From the NCBI GenBank assembly GCA_024206335.1, contig JAAGZL010000824.1, forward strand, positions 1-64,000: a stretch of DNA of 64,000 nt, in the 5' to 3' direction. Positions 9,466-19,171 of this stretch are shown here, piece by piece. The notes beneath the pieces were generated by a model. That model was not told the origin of the DNA. It saw only the letters and a program-made list of their open reading frames with translations, and ran no database searches. A program made the translations under genes and the position numbers. Each line of letters opens with the position of its first letter. The first letter of the stretch is position 1. Source of the DNA: Gammaproteobacteria bacterium (GTDB lineage Bacteria > Pseudomonadota > Gammaproteobacteria > Chromatiales > Chromatiaceae).

Positions 9466-11358
9466 TTATGTCTGGGCGTAACCGATGCTATTCAGCGCAT
9501 CGGATATCTCTGACAGAATGGCTGGATCATCGATGGTGGCAGGCACCTTGAAATCCTGACCGTCGGCAATCTTCTTCATGGTTCCACGCAGGATCTTGCC
9601 GGACCTGGTCTTGGGCAGACGCTCCACAATAATCACCAGCTTGAACGCAGCAACCGGACCGATCTTCTCGCGGACCATGGAGATACACTCTGCCCTGATC
9701 TCATCACCGGCCTTGTCGACACCGGCCTTGAGAACAACCATACCCAGCGGCAGTTCACCCTTGAGCTTATCCTCCACTCCGATTACGGCACACTCGGCCA
9801 CATCCGGATGGTTGGCCAGGACCTCCTCCATACCACCGGTGGATAGACGGTGTCCGGCCACATTGATGATGTCGTCGATGCGGCTCATGATCCAGAGATA
9901 GCCATCCTCATCCTTATAACCTGCATCACCGGTCAGGTAGTAACCTTCATGGTAGCTGAGGTAGGACTCAACATAGCGCTCATCGTTGTTCCATAGCGTG
10001 GGCAGACAACCAGGAGGCATGGGCAGCTTGATCATAATACTACCAATATCACCCGGTGCCACATCATCACCGTTGGAGTCCAGCACCCGCACATCATATC
10101 CAGGCACCGACTTAGAGGGTGAGCCAGGCCTTACCGGCAACTGTTCGATACCCATGCAGTTGGCCGCAATACCCCAAGCGGTCTCGGTCTGCCACCAGTG
10201 GTCGATCACCGGAACCTTGAGATTATCCTCCGCCCAGTGCAGGGTATCCGGATCGCAGCGTTCACCGGCCAGGAACAGGGTACGGAATTTAGACATGTCG
10301 TAATCATTGATCAGTTTGCCCTCTGGATCCTCACGCTTGATGGCGCGGAATGCGGTAGGGGCGGTAAACATCACGCTTACGTCATGTTCTGAAATCACCC
10401 GCCAGAATGCGCCTGGATCTGGGGTACCCACCGGCTTGCCTTCGTACACAATGGTAGTACAGCCATGCAGCAGTGGTGCGTAGACGATGTAGGAGTGTCC
10501 AACCACCCAACCCACATCAGATGCAGCCCAGTACACTTCGCCTGGATCGACATTGTAGATATTCTTCATGCTCCACTTCATGGCCACGGCATGGCCACCG
10601 TTATCTCGCACCACACCCTTTGGTATACCGGTAGTGCCGGAGGTATAGAGGATATAGAGCGGATCTGTTGCAGCCACCGGCACACAATCTGCGGGCTCTG
10701 CAGTTGCACAGGCCTCATCCCAATCCAGATCCCGACCCGGCTGAAGTTCGGCCACAAGTTGTGGACGCTGCAGGATCACACAGTGATTCGGTTTATGGCT
10801 GGAGAGGTTTATCGCCTCGTCCAACAAGGGCTTGTAGGAGATGATCTTCTTTACTTCGATACCACAGGATGCAGAGAGGACAATCTTTGGTTTGGCATCA
10901 TCGATTCTGGTCGCCAGCTCTTTTGCGGCAAAACCACCAAACACCACTGAGTGCACGGCGCCGATTCTGGCACAGGCCAGCATACCTACTACCGTTTCCG
11001 ACACCATGGGCATATAGATGAGTACGCGATCTCCCTTGCCAACCCCCTGAGCAGCAAGTACACCGGCAAACGTTGCCACCTGTTCCTTAAGCTCACCATA
11101 GGTTATGGTCTTTTTGCTATTGGTAACCGGGCTGTCATAGATCAGGGCCGCTTGTTCCGCCCTTCCGTTTTCAACATGACGATCAACAGCGTTATAGCAG
11201 GTATTTAACTCCCCCCCCTGAAACCAGCGGTAGAAGGGTTTGTTTGAATCATCCAATACCTTGTCCCAAGGCTTGTACCAATCTATTCCCTCTGCCGCCT
11301 CTGCCCAAAAACCCTCCGGGTCTTCCATAGAACGCGCATACTCTTTTTCGTAGCTCAT
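9466..11358 (-). CDS. prpE: Propionate-CoA ligase
   Basis: A 630-residue acyl-CoA synthetase of the ANL superfamily that activates propionate to propionyl-CoA through propionyl-AMP. The P-loop YTSGTTGIPKG lies near residue 235, and the C-terminal catalytic Lys lies in PKTRSGKILRGT. N-terminal motifs EGFWAEAAEGIDWYKP and CYNAVDRHV are typical of PrpE and AcsA-like enzymes; overall wording and the neighbouring carboxylase and mutase genes favour PrpE. It is the first gene of the operon, so exogenous or fermentative propionate may be the input. Acetate activation as a side activity cannot be excluded. Confidence 0.9.
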   Translation of the reverse strand: MSYEKEYARSMEDPEGFWAEAAEGIDWYKPWDKVLDDSNKPFYRWFQGGELNTCYNAVDRHVENGRAEQAALIYDSPVTNSKKTITYGELKEQVATFAGVLAAQGVGKGDRVLIYMPMVSETVVGMLACARIGAVHSVVFGGFAAKELATRIDDAKPKIVLSASCGIEVKKIISYKPLLDEAINLSSHKPNHCVILQRPQLVAELQPGRDLDWDEACATAEPADCVPVAATDPLYILYTSGTTGIPKGVVRDNGGHAVAMKWSMKNIYNVDPGEVYWAASDVGWVVGHSYIVYAPLLHGCTTIVYEGKPVGTPDPGAFWRVISEHDVSVMFTAPTAFRAIKREDPEGKLINDYDMSKFRTLFLAGERCDPDTLHWAEDNLKVPVIDHWWQTETAWGIAANCMGIEQLPVRPGSPSKSVPGYDVRVLDSNGDDVAPGDIGSIMIKLPMPPGCLPTLWNNDERYVESYLSYHEGYYLTGDAGYKDEDGYLWIMSRIDDIINVAGHRLSTGGMEEVLANHPDVAECAVIGVEDKLKGELPLGMVVLKAGVDKAGDEIRAECISMVREKIGPVAAFKLVIIVERLPKTRSGKILRGTMKKIADGQDFKVPATIDDPAILSEISDALNSIGYAQT

Positions 11359-11576
11359 AGTCTTTGCTCTTTGATATAAGTGGTCTAAAGAAGTACAGTT
11401 TTTTGAAATCTGAACCTACCATACTATTTGTATTTTAAAAGTTATAGGTTTTTGATTATTAATTTCTTCAATCTTATACCCACATCAAAACATACAACAT
11501 TTGGGGCAGTGTGTGGATATTTATAGTGCTTTTATTTTCAATTTACCAGGTGATGGATCAAATATATTTAACTGAT

Positions 11577-11609
11577 AAAAAAAGGGTGCCCTGTACAGGG
11601 CACCCTTTT
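11577..11609 (-). terminator. Terminator of the nuo operon
   Basis: A perfect 30-base palindrome (11580-11609) with core GGGTGCCCTG and a run of seven T on the minus strand lies 34 bases past the nuoN stop codon. It separates the nuo operon from prpE. The 218 bases between it and prpE are AT-rich and should hold the prpE promoter, though I could not pick boxes with confidence. Confidence 0.92.
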
Positions 11610-11642
11610 CTGCAGGTAACAGATAATTTATCTGTAAATTCT

Positions 11643-13082
11643 TTAACTTAGCGCCGCACTACAGAGCGTAAGCAACCCAGCCGGGAACAGACCCAAACCC
11701 AACATTGAGAGCCCGTTTACCGTCAGCAATACCTGGGTGTCCATTCCAACCGGGGCCAGCGGGGCATCATCTACCGGCTTATCAAAATACATGATCTTTA
11801 CAATCCGAATGTAGTAGAAGGCGCCTATGATGGAGAAGAACACCCCAAACAGGGCAATCCAGACCATATCCACCCGGATAACCGCATCCAGCACAAACAG
11901 CTTGGCGAAGAATCCAACGGTAGGCGGTACACCTGCCATGGAGAACATAAGCAGCATCATCATGGCCGCATACCAGGGACTGCGGTCATGCAGTCCTTTA
12001 TAGTCATCCAACTGATCTGCCTCAAAGCCTCTACGGCTGAGCATGATCACAATACCGAAGCCACCCAGCGCCATGATTGAATAGACGATGGTGTAGAACA
12101 TGGCGGCGGTATAGCCTTCCTGGGTTCCGGCAAGTATACCCAGGAGGATGAAACCGACATGGGAAATGGTTGAATAGGCCAACATACGTTTAATGTTGGT
12201 CTGGGCAATGGCAATTACATTACCGGTTGCCAGGGAGAGTACCGACATGATCACCAGCATCTGCTGCCAGTCTGCATGCAAGGCCCCGAGCCCGTCCACC
12301 AGCATACGCATGGCCAGGGCAAATGCGGCCAGCTTAGGGGCGCTACCGATGAACATTGTCACCGAAGTGGGAGCACCGTGATAAACATCTGGTACCCACA
12401 TATGAAATGGTACAGCACCCAGCTTGAAAGAGAGCCCGATAACCACAAACACCAGACCAAACACCAGGACCATATCGTTCATGTCGGTGTTGGGAATGCC
12501 ATTGGCAACCTCCTGGAATACTATGGAGCCAGTAGCACCATAGATCATGGAGATACCATACAGCAGCATGCCTGAGGCAATGGCACCCAGGACAAAATAC
12601 TTCATGGCGGCCTCTGATCCGGCCTTGGAATCGCGGTTGAATGCGACCATGGCATAGAGGGAGAGGGAGAGCAGCTCCAGCCCCAGGTAGATGGTGAGAA
12701 AGCTGTTGGCCGATACCATCACCATCATGCCGAGAACGGCAAACAGACCCAGGGCGTAATACTCGCCTTTGAACAGGTCGCGGTCCCGCAGATAATCCTT
12801 GGCATAGAGAAAGGCACCAGCACTGACCAGGCAGATGGTGGTTTTGAGCAGGTCGCTCATGGGGTCACGGATAACATGGTTATCAAAGATTATCTGGGTC
12901 TCGGCACTACCTACAGCCACAGTCAAACCTGCTGCCAGCAGCAGCGCAATCTGCGCCAGTGCGTAACTGACTATGCGCTGCTCATCTTTGAGAAACAGAT
13001 CCACCACCAGGACCACACAAGCCATGGTGAGGAGAAACACCTCTGGCAGGACTGGTATCAGACTGGACATTTCAAATTGCAT
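11643..13082 (-). CDS. nuoN: NADH-quinone oxidoreductase subunit N
   Basis: A 479-residue antiporter-like membrane subunit of complex I with about 14 hydrophobic segments, matching the family length. It is one of three proton-pumping subunits. The stretch FKLGAVPFHMWVPDVYHGAP carries the conserved transmembrane Lys and the loop typical of Nuo L/M/N proteins. It is the last gene of the operon, 14 bp after nuoM and ahead of a strong terminator. Confidence 0.95.
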   Translation of the reverse strand: MQFEMSSLIPVLPEVFLLTMACVVLVVDLFLKDEQRIVSYALAQIALLLAAGLTVAVGSAETQIIFDNHVIRDPMSDLLKTTICLVSAGAFLYAKDYLRDRDLFKGEYYALGLFAVLGMMVMVSANSFLTIYLGLELLSLSLYAMVAFNRDSKAGSEAAMKYFVLGAIASGMLLYGISMIYGATGSIVFQEVANGIPNTDMNDMVLVFGLVFVVIGLSFKLGAVPFHMWVPDVYHGAPTSVTMFIGSAPKLAAFALAMRMLVDGLGALHADWQQMLVIMSVLSLATGNVIAIAQTNIKRMLAYSTISHVGFILLGILAGTQEGYTAAMFYTIVYSIMALGGFGIVIMLSRRGFEADQLDDYKGLHDRSPWYAAMMMLLMFSMAGVPPTVGFFAKLFVLDAVIRVDMVWIALFGVFFSIIGAFYYIRIVKIMYFDKPVDDAPLAPVGMDTQVLLTVNGLSMLGLGLFPAGLLTLCSAALS

Positions 13083-13096
13083 TGATGCTCACCAAT

Positions 13097-14608
13097 TCAG
13101 AGTTTTGATACGACTATGTGCTTTAACAGGTTCTGTATGGATGCATCCATAACCTCCACCAGGGGTGCAGGCCAGAGACCAAGAACCAGTACCGCTACTG
13201 CCAGGGAGCCAAGAACCAGCAGTTCGCGGCGGTTGATATCTTCCAGGGCGGCGACGTTATCATTTGCCACCTCACCAAACATTACCCGCTTCACCATCCA
13301 CAGGGTATAGGCTGCGCCCAGGATCAGGGTGGTTGCGGCCAGAAAGGCAAACCAGAAGTCAGCGCGGAAGCTAGCCAGGATCACCATGAACTCACCCACG
13401 AAACCGGAGGTTCCTGGCAGACCAGCATTAGCCATGGCGAAGAACACCATCAGGCCGCCAAATATCGGCATGGTATTGACCACACCGCCATAGTCGCCGA
13501 TATCGCGACTGTGCATCCGGTCATACAGCACGCCCACACACAGGAACATGGCAGCAGAGATAAATCCATGGGATACCATCTGCACCATACCGCCCTCCAT
13601 ACCCAGGACAGCGCCACTGGCAGAGTCAGAGTTCTGGGCGATCATGAATACGATAAAGAAACCCAGGGTCACAAACCCCATGTGGGCGATGGATGAGTAG
13701 GCGATAAGCTTCTTCATATCCTTCTGCACCAGCGCCACAAAACCGATATATACCACGGCAATCAGTGACAAAGTGATCATCATCCAGTCCAGGCTACTGC
13801 TGGCATCCGGTGTGATTGGCAGGCTGAAGCGCAGAAAACCGTAGCCACCGATCTTCAACATAATCGCCGCCAGGATCACAGAACCACCAGTAGGCGCCTC
13901 TACGTGGGCATCTGGCAACCAGGTGTGTACCGGCCACATGGGAACCTTTACTGCAAAGGCCATGAGAAAGGCAATGAAGATCAGGATCTGCTCAGTCAGG
14001 GTCAGTTTCAGGGTGTGGAAGGCCAGGATATCGAAACTGCCAGACTTGAAATACATATAGATCAGCGCCACCAGCATAAACACTGAGCCAAAGAAGGTAT
14101 AGAGGAAGAACTTGATGGTGGCGTAGACCCGGTTAGGTCCACCCCAAACCCCGATAATCAGAAACATGGGGATCAGCATCGCCTCCCAGAACACGTAGAA
14201 CAGCATTGCATCCAGGGCACTGAACACTCCAACCATCACCCCCTCCATGATCAGGAAGGCAGCCATGTACTGGGAGGGTTTATACTGAATCACCTCCCAT
14301 CCGGCAATAATCACAAACACGGATATAAAGGTGGTCAACACGATAAGTGGCATGGAGATACCGTCAATCCCGAGGTAGTACTCGATATTGAACTGTGATA
14401 TCCACACAGATCTCTCCACAAACTGCATCTGGGCAGTTGAAGTATCAAATCCAGACCATAGGGGTAGACTCACTATGAAGGTCAGGATCGCAACTGTTAA
14501 CGCCGTCCAGCGGGTAATATTGGCCTGTTTATCACCACTGGCAAGTACCAGTATGCCACCGATAATCGGTAACCAGATAACCAGACTGAGGATAGGCAGA
14601 TCAGACAT
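13097..14608 (-). CDS. nuoM: NADH-quinone oxidoreductase subunit M
   Basis: A 503-residue multi-spanning antiporter-like subunit of complex I. Diagnostic stretches are FWEAMLIPMFLIIGVWGG (transmembrane Glu) and AFAVKVPMWPVHTWLPDAHVEAPT (transmembrane Lys and the conserved loop). It belongs to the distal part of the proton-pumping arm. It lies 16 bp after nuoL. Confidence 0.95.
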   Translation of the reverse strand: MSDLPILSLVIWLPIIGGILVLASGDKQANITRWTALTVAILTFIVSLPLWSGFDTSTAQMQFVERSVWISQFNIEYYLGIDGISMPLIVLTTFISVFVIIAGWEVIQYKPSQYMAAFLIMEGVMVGVFSALDAMLFYVFWEAMLIPMFLIIGVWGGPNRVYATIKFFLYTFFGSVFMLVALIYMYFKSGSFDILAFHTLKLTLTEQILIFIAFLMAFAVKVPMWPVHTWLPDAHVEAPTGGSVILAAIMLKIGGYGFLRFSLPITPDASSSLDWMMITLSLIAVVYIGFVALVQKDMKKLIAYSSIAHMGFVTLGFFIVFMIAQNSDSASGAVLGMEGGMVQMVSHGFISAAMFLCVGVLYDRMHSRDIGDYGGVVNTMPIFGGLMVFFAMANAGLPGTSGFVGEFMVILASFRADFWFAFLAATTLILGAAYTLWMVKRVMFGEVANDNVAALEDINRRELLVLGSLAVAVLVLGLWPAPLVEVMDASIQNLLKHIVVSKL

Positions 14609-14624
14609 GCAATGCGTCCTTCCT

Positions 14625-16613
14625 TCAGAAAATCACGAACCAGGTCAGCAGAAACAGCAGACCCAGAATCATGGCAAAAGCGTAATGAAATAGATAGCCG
14701 GTCTGTATGTTGCGCACCAGACCCGCAAACCGTCCAACATTGTTGGCAGAACCGTTGATGATTATCTCGTCGATGAGCTTACGATCACCCTTATTCCAGA
14801 AGAAACTGCCGATACCCCGGCTGCCTCCGGCAAACACCGCCTGATAGATCTCATCGAAGAAGTATTTCTTGTCCAACAGGGTATAGATCGGCGCAAACAG
14901 ACCCTTGATCTTCTCTGCCAGGCTTGGCTGCTTCATGTAGATAAACCAGGCCACAAACAGACCAGCCATGGCCAGATAGAATGGCGGGCTTAGAAATACG
15001 TGTCCAAGCATGGAGTTCGCACCATGCACCGACTTGCCCAACTCACCCAGGGTATCGTGTTGCGGCAATACGTGTAGGGCGCCGGCGAACCAATCCCCAA
15101 ACAGCATTGCATCCACGGTGAAGTAGCCGATACATACAGATGGAATGGCCAGCAGGACCAGCGGTATGGTCACCACCTTGGGTGACTCATGCAGATGCTC
15201 TCTGGCATGCTCATCCCGTGGGCCTTCGCCATGGAACACCAGGAAGAACATACGAAAGCTGTAGAGAGCGGTTACAAATACACCAGCAAGCACCATCGCG
15301 TAGGCATAATCAGAACCTGCTATGGTTGAGTGGTGTACGGCCTCAATGATGGCATCCTTGGAAAAGAAACCGGAGAATCCGGGGAAGCCAATCAGAGCCA
15401 GAGAACCGAGCAGCGCTGTCCAATAGGTCTTGGGCATATATTTTCTGATGCCACCCATGTCGCGAATATCCTGCTTATGGTGCATACCGATGATCACAGA
15501 ACCGGCTGCCAGGAACAGCAGTGCCTTAAAGAAGGCATGAGTCATAAGATGGAATATGCCTGCAGCATAAGCAGACGCACCCAGGGCCACCATCATATAG
15601 CCCAACTGGGACAGGGTGGAATAGGCCACCACCCGCTTGATATCGTTCTGCACAATACCGATCAGACCGGTAAACATGGCAGTAGTAGCACCGATTACCA
15701 AAATAAAACTCAGTGCAGTCTCCGACAACTCATAGATTGGTGACATGCGGGCCACCATAAACACACCGGCCGTAACCATGGTGGCGGCGTGAATCAGTGC
15801 CGAGATCGGGGTGGGGCCTTCCATAGAGTCCGGCAGCCACACGTGCAGCGGGACCTGGGCCGATTTACCCATGGCACCCACAAACAGCAGGATACCGATC
15901 ACAGACATCAGGGACCAGTTGGTATCACCAAAGATCTGGATCTGAGTATCAGCCAGTCCGGGAACGGCTTTGAATACCTCGGCATAATCCAGACTGTTGG
16001 TGTACATGACAACCGCAGCAATACCCAGGATAAATCCGAAGTCACCCACCCGGTTCACCAGGAAGGCCTTCATATTGGCTAAGATGGCGGTTGGGCGTAC
16101 CGACCAGAAACCGATCAACAGATAAGAGACCAGACCCACCGCCTCCCAGCCAAAAAACAGCTGCAGGAAGTTGTTGGACATCACCAGCATCAGCATGGAG
16201 AAGGTAAACAGGGATATATAGCTAAAGAAGCGTTGGTAGCTGTTCTTGCCGGCCAGACTCTCCTGTGGCCAGTTGTGCTCATCATCGGCCATGTAGCCGA
16301 TGGTATAGATATGGATACAGAAAGAGACAAAGGAGACCACGCTGATCATCACTGCAGTCAGGTGATCCACCAGAAAACCTACCTCCATCTTCAGGCCGTC
16401 ACTGACCATCCAGGTATAAACAGATCCATTGAATACCTGATTGTCACCGCTGATAAAACCGTACAACACAAACAGGGATAGCACGGCGGCGATACCAACA
16501 CCGGCACTGGTCACCCAATGGGCCCCAACACGGCCAATCTGCCCACCCCAGAACCCGGCAATGATGGCGCCGACAAGTGGGGATAGAACTATTAGTAGAT
16601 AGATATTTTCCAT
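14625..16613 (-). CDS. nuoL: NADH-quinone oxidoreductase subunit L
   Basis: A 662-residue membrane subunit, the largest of the antiporter-like set and the one with the long lateral helix near the C terminus. Characteristic motifs are GWEAVGLVSYLLIGFW and GKSAQVPLHVWLPDSMEGPTP, followed by ALIHAATMVTAGV. It sits at the far end of the proton-pumping arm of complex I. It is 2 bp after nuoK. Confidence 0.95.
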   Translation of the reverse strand: MENIYLLIVLSPLVGAIIAGFWGGQIGRVGAHWVTSAGVGIAAVLSLFVLYGFISGDNQVFNGSVYTWMVSDGLKMEVGFLVDHLTAVMISVVSFVSFCIHIYTIGYMADDEHNWPQESLAGKNSYQRFFSYISLFTFSMLMLVMSNNFLQLFFGWEAVGLVSYLLIGFWSVRPTAILANMKAFLVNRVGDFGFILGIAAVVMYTNSLDYAEVFKAVPGLADTQIQIFGDTNWSLMSVIGILLFVGAMGKSAQVPLHVWLPDSMEGPTPISALIHAATMVTAGVFMVARMSPIYELSETALSFILVIGATTAMFTGLIGIVQNDIKRVVAYSTLSQLGYMMVALGASAYAAGIFHLMTHAFFKALLFLAAGSVIIGMHHKQDIRDMGGIRKYMPKTYWTALLGSLALIGFPGFSGFFSKDAIIEAVHHSTIAGSDYAYAMVLAGVFVTALYSFRMFFLVFHGEGPRDEHAREHLHESPKVVTIPLVLLAIPSVCIGYFTVDAMLFGDWFAGALHVLPQHDTLGELGKSVHGANSMLGHVFLSPPFYLAMAGLFVAWFIYMKQPSLAEKIKGLFAPIYTLLDKKYFFDEIYQAVFAGGSRGIGSFFWNKGDRKLIDEIIINGSANNVGRFAGLVRNIQTGYLFHYAFAMILGLLFLLTWFVIF

Positions 16614-16615
16614 GC

Positions 16616-16921
16616 TTAGCCCTTGAGAGTATCCAGGTCTTCAACATTGATGGTGCGCCGGTTACGGAACAACACCATAAGAATGGCAAGACCAATGGCC
16701 GCTTCTGCCGCTGCAACTGTCAGGATAAAGAACACAAACACCTGACCCGCCGTATCTCCAAGAAAATGGGAGAAGGCGATAAAATTAATATTTACTGCCA
16801 GCAACATCAACTCGACACACATCAGGAGAATGATGAGATTTTTGCGGTTGATGAATATCCCGGCGATGCTCAGGGAAAACAGCACTGCGGCCAGTATCAG
16901 ATAGTCGGAGAGTGCAATCAT
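16616..16921 (-). CDS. nuoK: NADH-quinone oxidoreductase subunit K
   Basis: A 101-residue protein with three transmembrane helices, the exact family size. [13 protein letters not shown] carries the conserved membrane Glu used in proton transfer, and a second acidic residue lies in [12 protein letters not shown]. Its start overlaps the nuoJ stop codon by 4 bp, implying translational coupling. Confidence 0.95.
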   Translation of the reverse strand: MIALSDYLILAAVLFSLSIAGIFINRKNLIILLMCVELMLLAVNINFIAFSHFLGDTAGQVFVFFILTVAAAEAAIGLAILMVLFRNRRTINVEDLDTLKG

Positions 16922-17535
16922 CGTTTAATCTCCATCTTCTGCTCTGAAGCCATCTTGACAACCCGCACCCTATCCTCACTCCTAACCTGGACCTGAGCGG
17001 ACTGGTTCTGGGATTTGGTCTCAGGACGCTTGCGCATAGTCAACCCAATGGCAGCGACAATGGCCACCAGCAGGATTACAGCCGCAATCTCAAACGGATA
17101 CATATAAACGGTGTACAGGACACTGCCCAATACCGCTGTATTGTTGTAGTCGGCAGGCTGTGGCGCAGGCGCTGGAATCATATCCAGACCGAAGATACCC
17201 GGGCCAACCACAATGAACATCTCCAGCACCAGCACAAACAGGATCAACAGTCCCACCGGGAGGTTACGCATGAAACCGGCCCGCATGGTGGCGACATCAA
17301 CGTCCAGCATCATCACTACGAACAGGAACAGCACCATCACCGCTCCCACGTAGACCAGCACCAGTACAATGGCCAGAAATTCCGCCTCCGCCAGCAGCCA
17401 GATACCGGCACTGGAAAAGAATGCCAGCACCAGAAACAGCGCCGAGTGCACCGGGTTGCGGCGTGTAATCACCATGGTGGCAGCAAACACCAGCACAGCG
17501 GCAAAAACGTAGAATAAAAATTTCTCAAACGTCAT
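16918..17535 (-). CDS. nuoJ: NADH-quinone oxidoreductase subunit J
   Basis: A 205-residue membrane subunit with five predicted helices, then a basic and polar C-terminal tail of about 40 residues. The motif [19 protein letters not shown] is the pi-bulge helix TM3 of NuoJ, important in coupling. It is 19 bp after nuoI. Confidence 0.94.
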   Translation of the reverse strand: MTFEKFLFYVFAAVLVFAATMVITRRNPVHSALFLVLAFFSSAGIWLLAEAEFLAIVLVLVYVGAVMVLFLFVVMMLDVDVATMRAGFMRNLPVGLLILFVLVLEMFIVVGPGIFGLDMIPAPAPQPADYNNTAVLGSVLYTVYMYPFEIAAVILLVAIVAAIGLTMRKRPETKSQNQSAQVQVRSEDRVRVVKMASEQKMEIKR

Positions 17536-17554
17536 CTGTTATTCCAATCAGCAA

Positions 17555-18046
17555 TTACCGATACTTGGCCTGGGCGCTGAGATCCGAATTGATCCGATCT
17601 CTATTCTCTTCGCCAATGGCCAGAAGTTCATCCTTGAGCATAATATTCTCACCCCGCTCCTCGAAGTGATAGTCGCATATGCGCGTCTCCACAATCGCAT
17701 CTACCGGGCATGCCTCTACGCAATAACCACAAAAGATACATTTAAACAGGTCAATGTCATATCTGGTGGTGCGACGTGAACCATCGTCTTCCCTGGGACC
17801 GGTCTCGATGGTAATGGCCATCGCCGGACAGGTCGCCTCACACAATTTACATCCGACACAGCACTCTTCACCGTTCTCATCCCTGCGCAGGGCGTGCAAC
17901 CCACGGAAACGCGGAGACATGGGTGCCCGCTCTTCCGGATACCGTATAGTGAATTTCTTCCGCCACAGGTAGCTACCTGTCAGACGCATGCCTTTAAACA
18001 TCTCGAGCAGAAACAGACTCTTGATATAGTTGCGCAGAACCTTCAT
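17555..18046 (-). CDS. nuoI: NADH-quinone oxidoreductase subunit I
   Basis: A 163-residue ferredoxin-like subunit carrying clusters N6a and N6b. Two CxxCxxCxxxCP motifs are visible, [12 protein letters not shown] near residue 60 and [12 protein letters not shown] near residue 100. It passes electrons from NuoG towards NuoB in the peripheral arm. The gap to nuoH is 56 bp. Confidence 0.95.
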   Translation of the reverse strand: MKVLRNYIKSLFLLEMFKGMRLTGSYLWRKKFTIRYPEERAPMSPRFRGLHALRRDENGEECCVGCKLCEATCPAMAITIETGPREDDGSRRTTRYDIDLFKCIFCGYCVEACPVDAIVETRICDYHFEERGENIMLKDELLAIGEENRDRINSDLSAQAKYR

Positions 18047-18102
18047 CCGTTACTCCGCTTCAGAACTTGATGCATATTAGTTATCTTCATTTCCTCAAGT
18101 CC

Positions 18103-19167
18103 TTAATCAAACCACCAGGGCAACTCATACACCACGGCAAACCCAACCACCAGAATCCAGACGATGGTTATGGGAATAAACACCTTCCATCCCAGCCGCA
18201 TGATCTGGTCATAGCGATAGCGGGGAAAGGTGGCACGCAGCCAGAGGAAAAAGAACCCGACAAAGGCCGTCTTGGCGAACAGCCAGATAAAACCGGGCAC
18301 CCAGTCAAACATAGGACCCAGCAGCGGCAACCCCTGGAAGGGTGAGAGCCAGCCGCCGAGGAACATGATTACGGTCAGAGCCGAAATAAGGATCATGTTG
18401 GCATACTCACCCAGGAAGAACACCGCAAACGGCATACCTGAATACTCAACATGAAAACCGGCAACAATCTCTGATTCACCCTCGGCCACATCGAACGGGG
18501 CGCGGTTAGTCTCTGCCACACCGGAGATAAAATAGATCAGAAACAGCGGTGCCAGCGGCAGCCAGAACCAGTCCAGAAAGCCTGCACTGCCACTCTGCGC
18601 CTCAACAATCTTACCCAGGTTCAGGCTGCCTGCGGCAACCAGCACACCCACCAGGGCAAAACCCATGGCAATCTCATAGGAGATAATCTGGGCTGCAGAA
18701 CGCATGGCGCCCAGGAATGCATATTTTGAGTTGGAGGCCCAACCGGCAATCAGTACACCATAGACACCCACCGAGGCCAAAGCCAGGATGTAGAGTAGGC
18801 CAGCATTGATATCTGCCAGCACCAGACCAGGACTAAAGGGAAATACCGCCCAGGCTGCCAGGGCCGGGCCTAAGGTCAGCATGGGTGCGATCAGAAACAA
18901 CAGCTTGTTAGCCTGCGTGGGGAGGATGATCTCTTTGAACATCAACTTCACGGCATCGGCGATAGGCTGCAGCCACCCCTTGGGTCCTACCCTGTTGGGC
19001 CCTACCCGCATCTGCATATAACCGATCAGCTTACGTTCTGCATAGGTAAAGTAGGCCACGCACAACATAAGTGGCAGAACGATCATGACGATATGCACCA
19101 GGATCTGGACCACCTGAAAACTCCAGATCCACAACACTAATTCCCAGAGACTATTTATAAAATCCAT
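18103..19167 (-). CDS. nuoH: NADH-quinone oxidoreductase subunit H
   Basis: A 354-residue membrane subunit with eight predicted helices that forms much of the quinone chamber. Signature stretches are [21 protein letters not shown] near the N terminus and [20 protein letters not shown] in the middle, the charged E-channel region. It is 4 bp after nuoG. Confidence 0.95.
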   Translation of the reverse strand: MDFINSLWELVLWIWSFQVVQILVHIVMIVLPLMLCVAYFTYAERKLIGYMQMRVGPNRVGPKGWLQPIADAVKLMFKEIILPTQANKLLFLIAPMLTLGPALAAWAVFPFSPGLVLADINAGLLYILALASVGVYGVLIAGWASNSKYAFLGAMRSAAQIISYEIAMGFALVGVLVAAGSLNLGKIVEAQSGSAGFLDWFWLPLAPLFLIYFISGVAETNRAPFDVAEGESEIVAGFHVEYSGMPFAVFFLGEYANMILISALTVIMFLGGWLSPFQGLPLLGPMFDWVPGFIWLFAKTAFVGFFFLWLRATFPRYRYDQIMRLGWKVFIPITIVWILVVGFAVVYELPWWFD

Positions 19168-19171
19168 CGGT

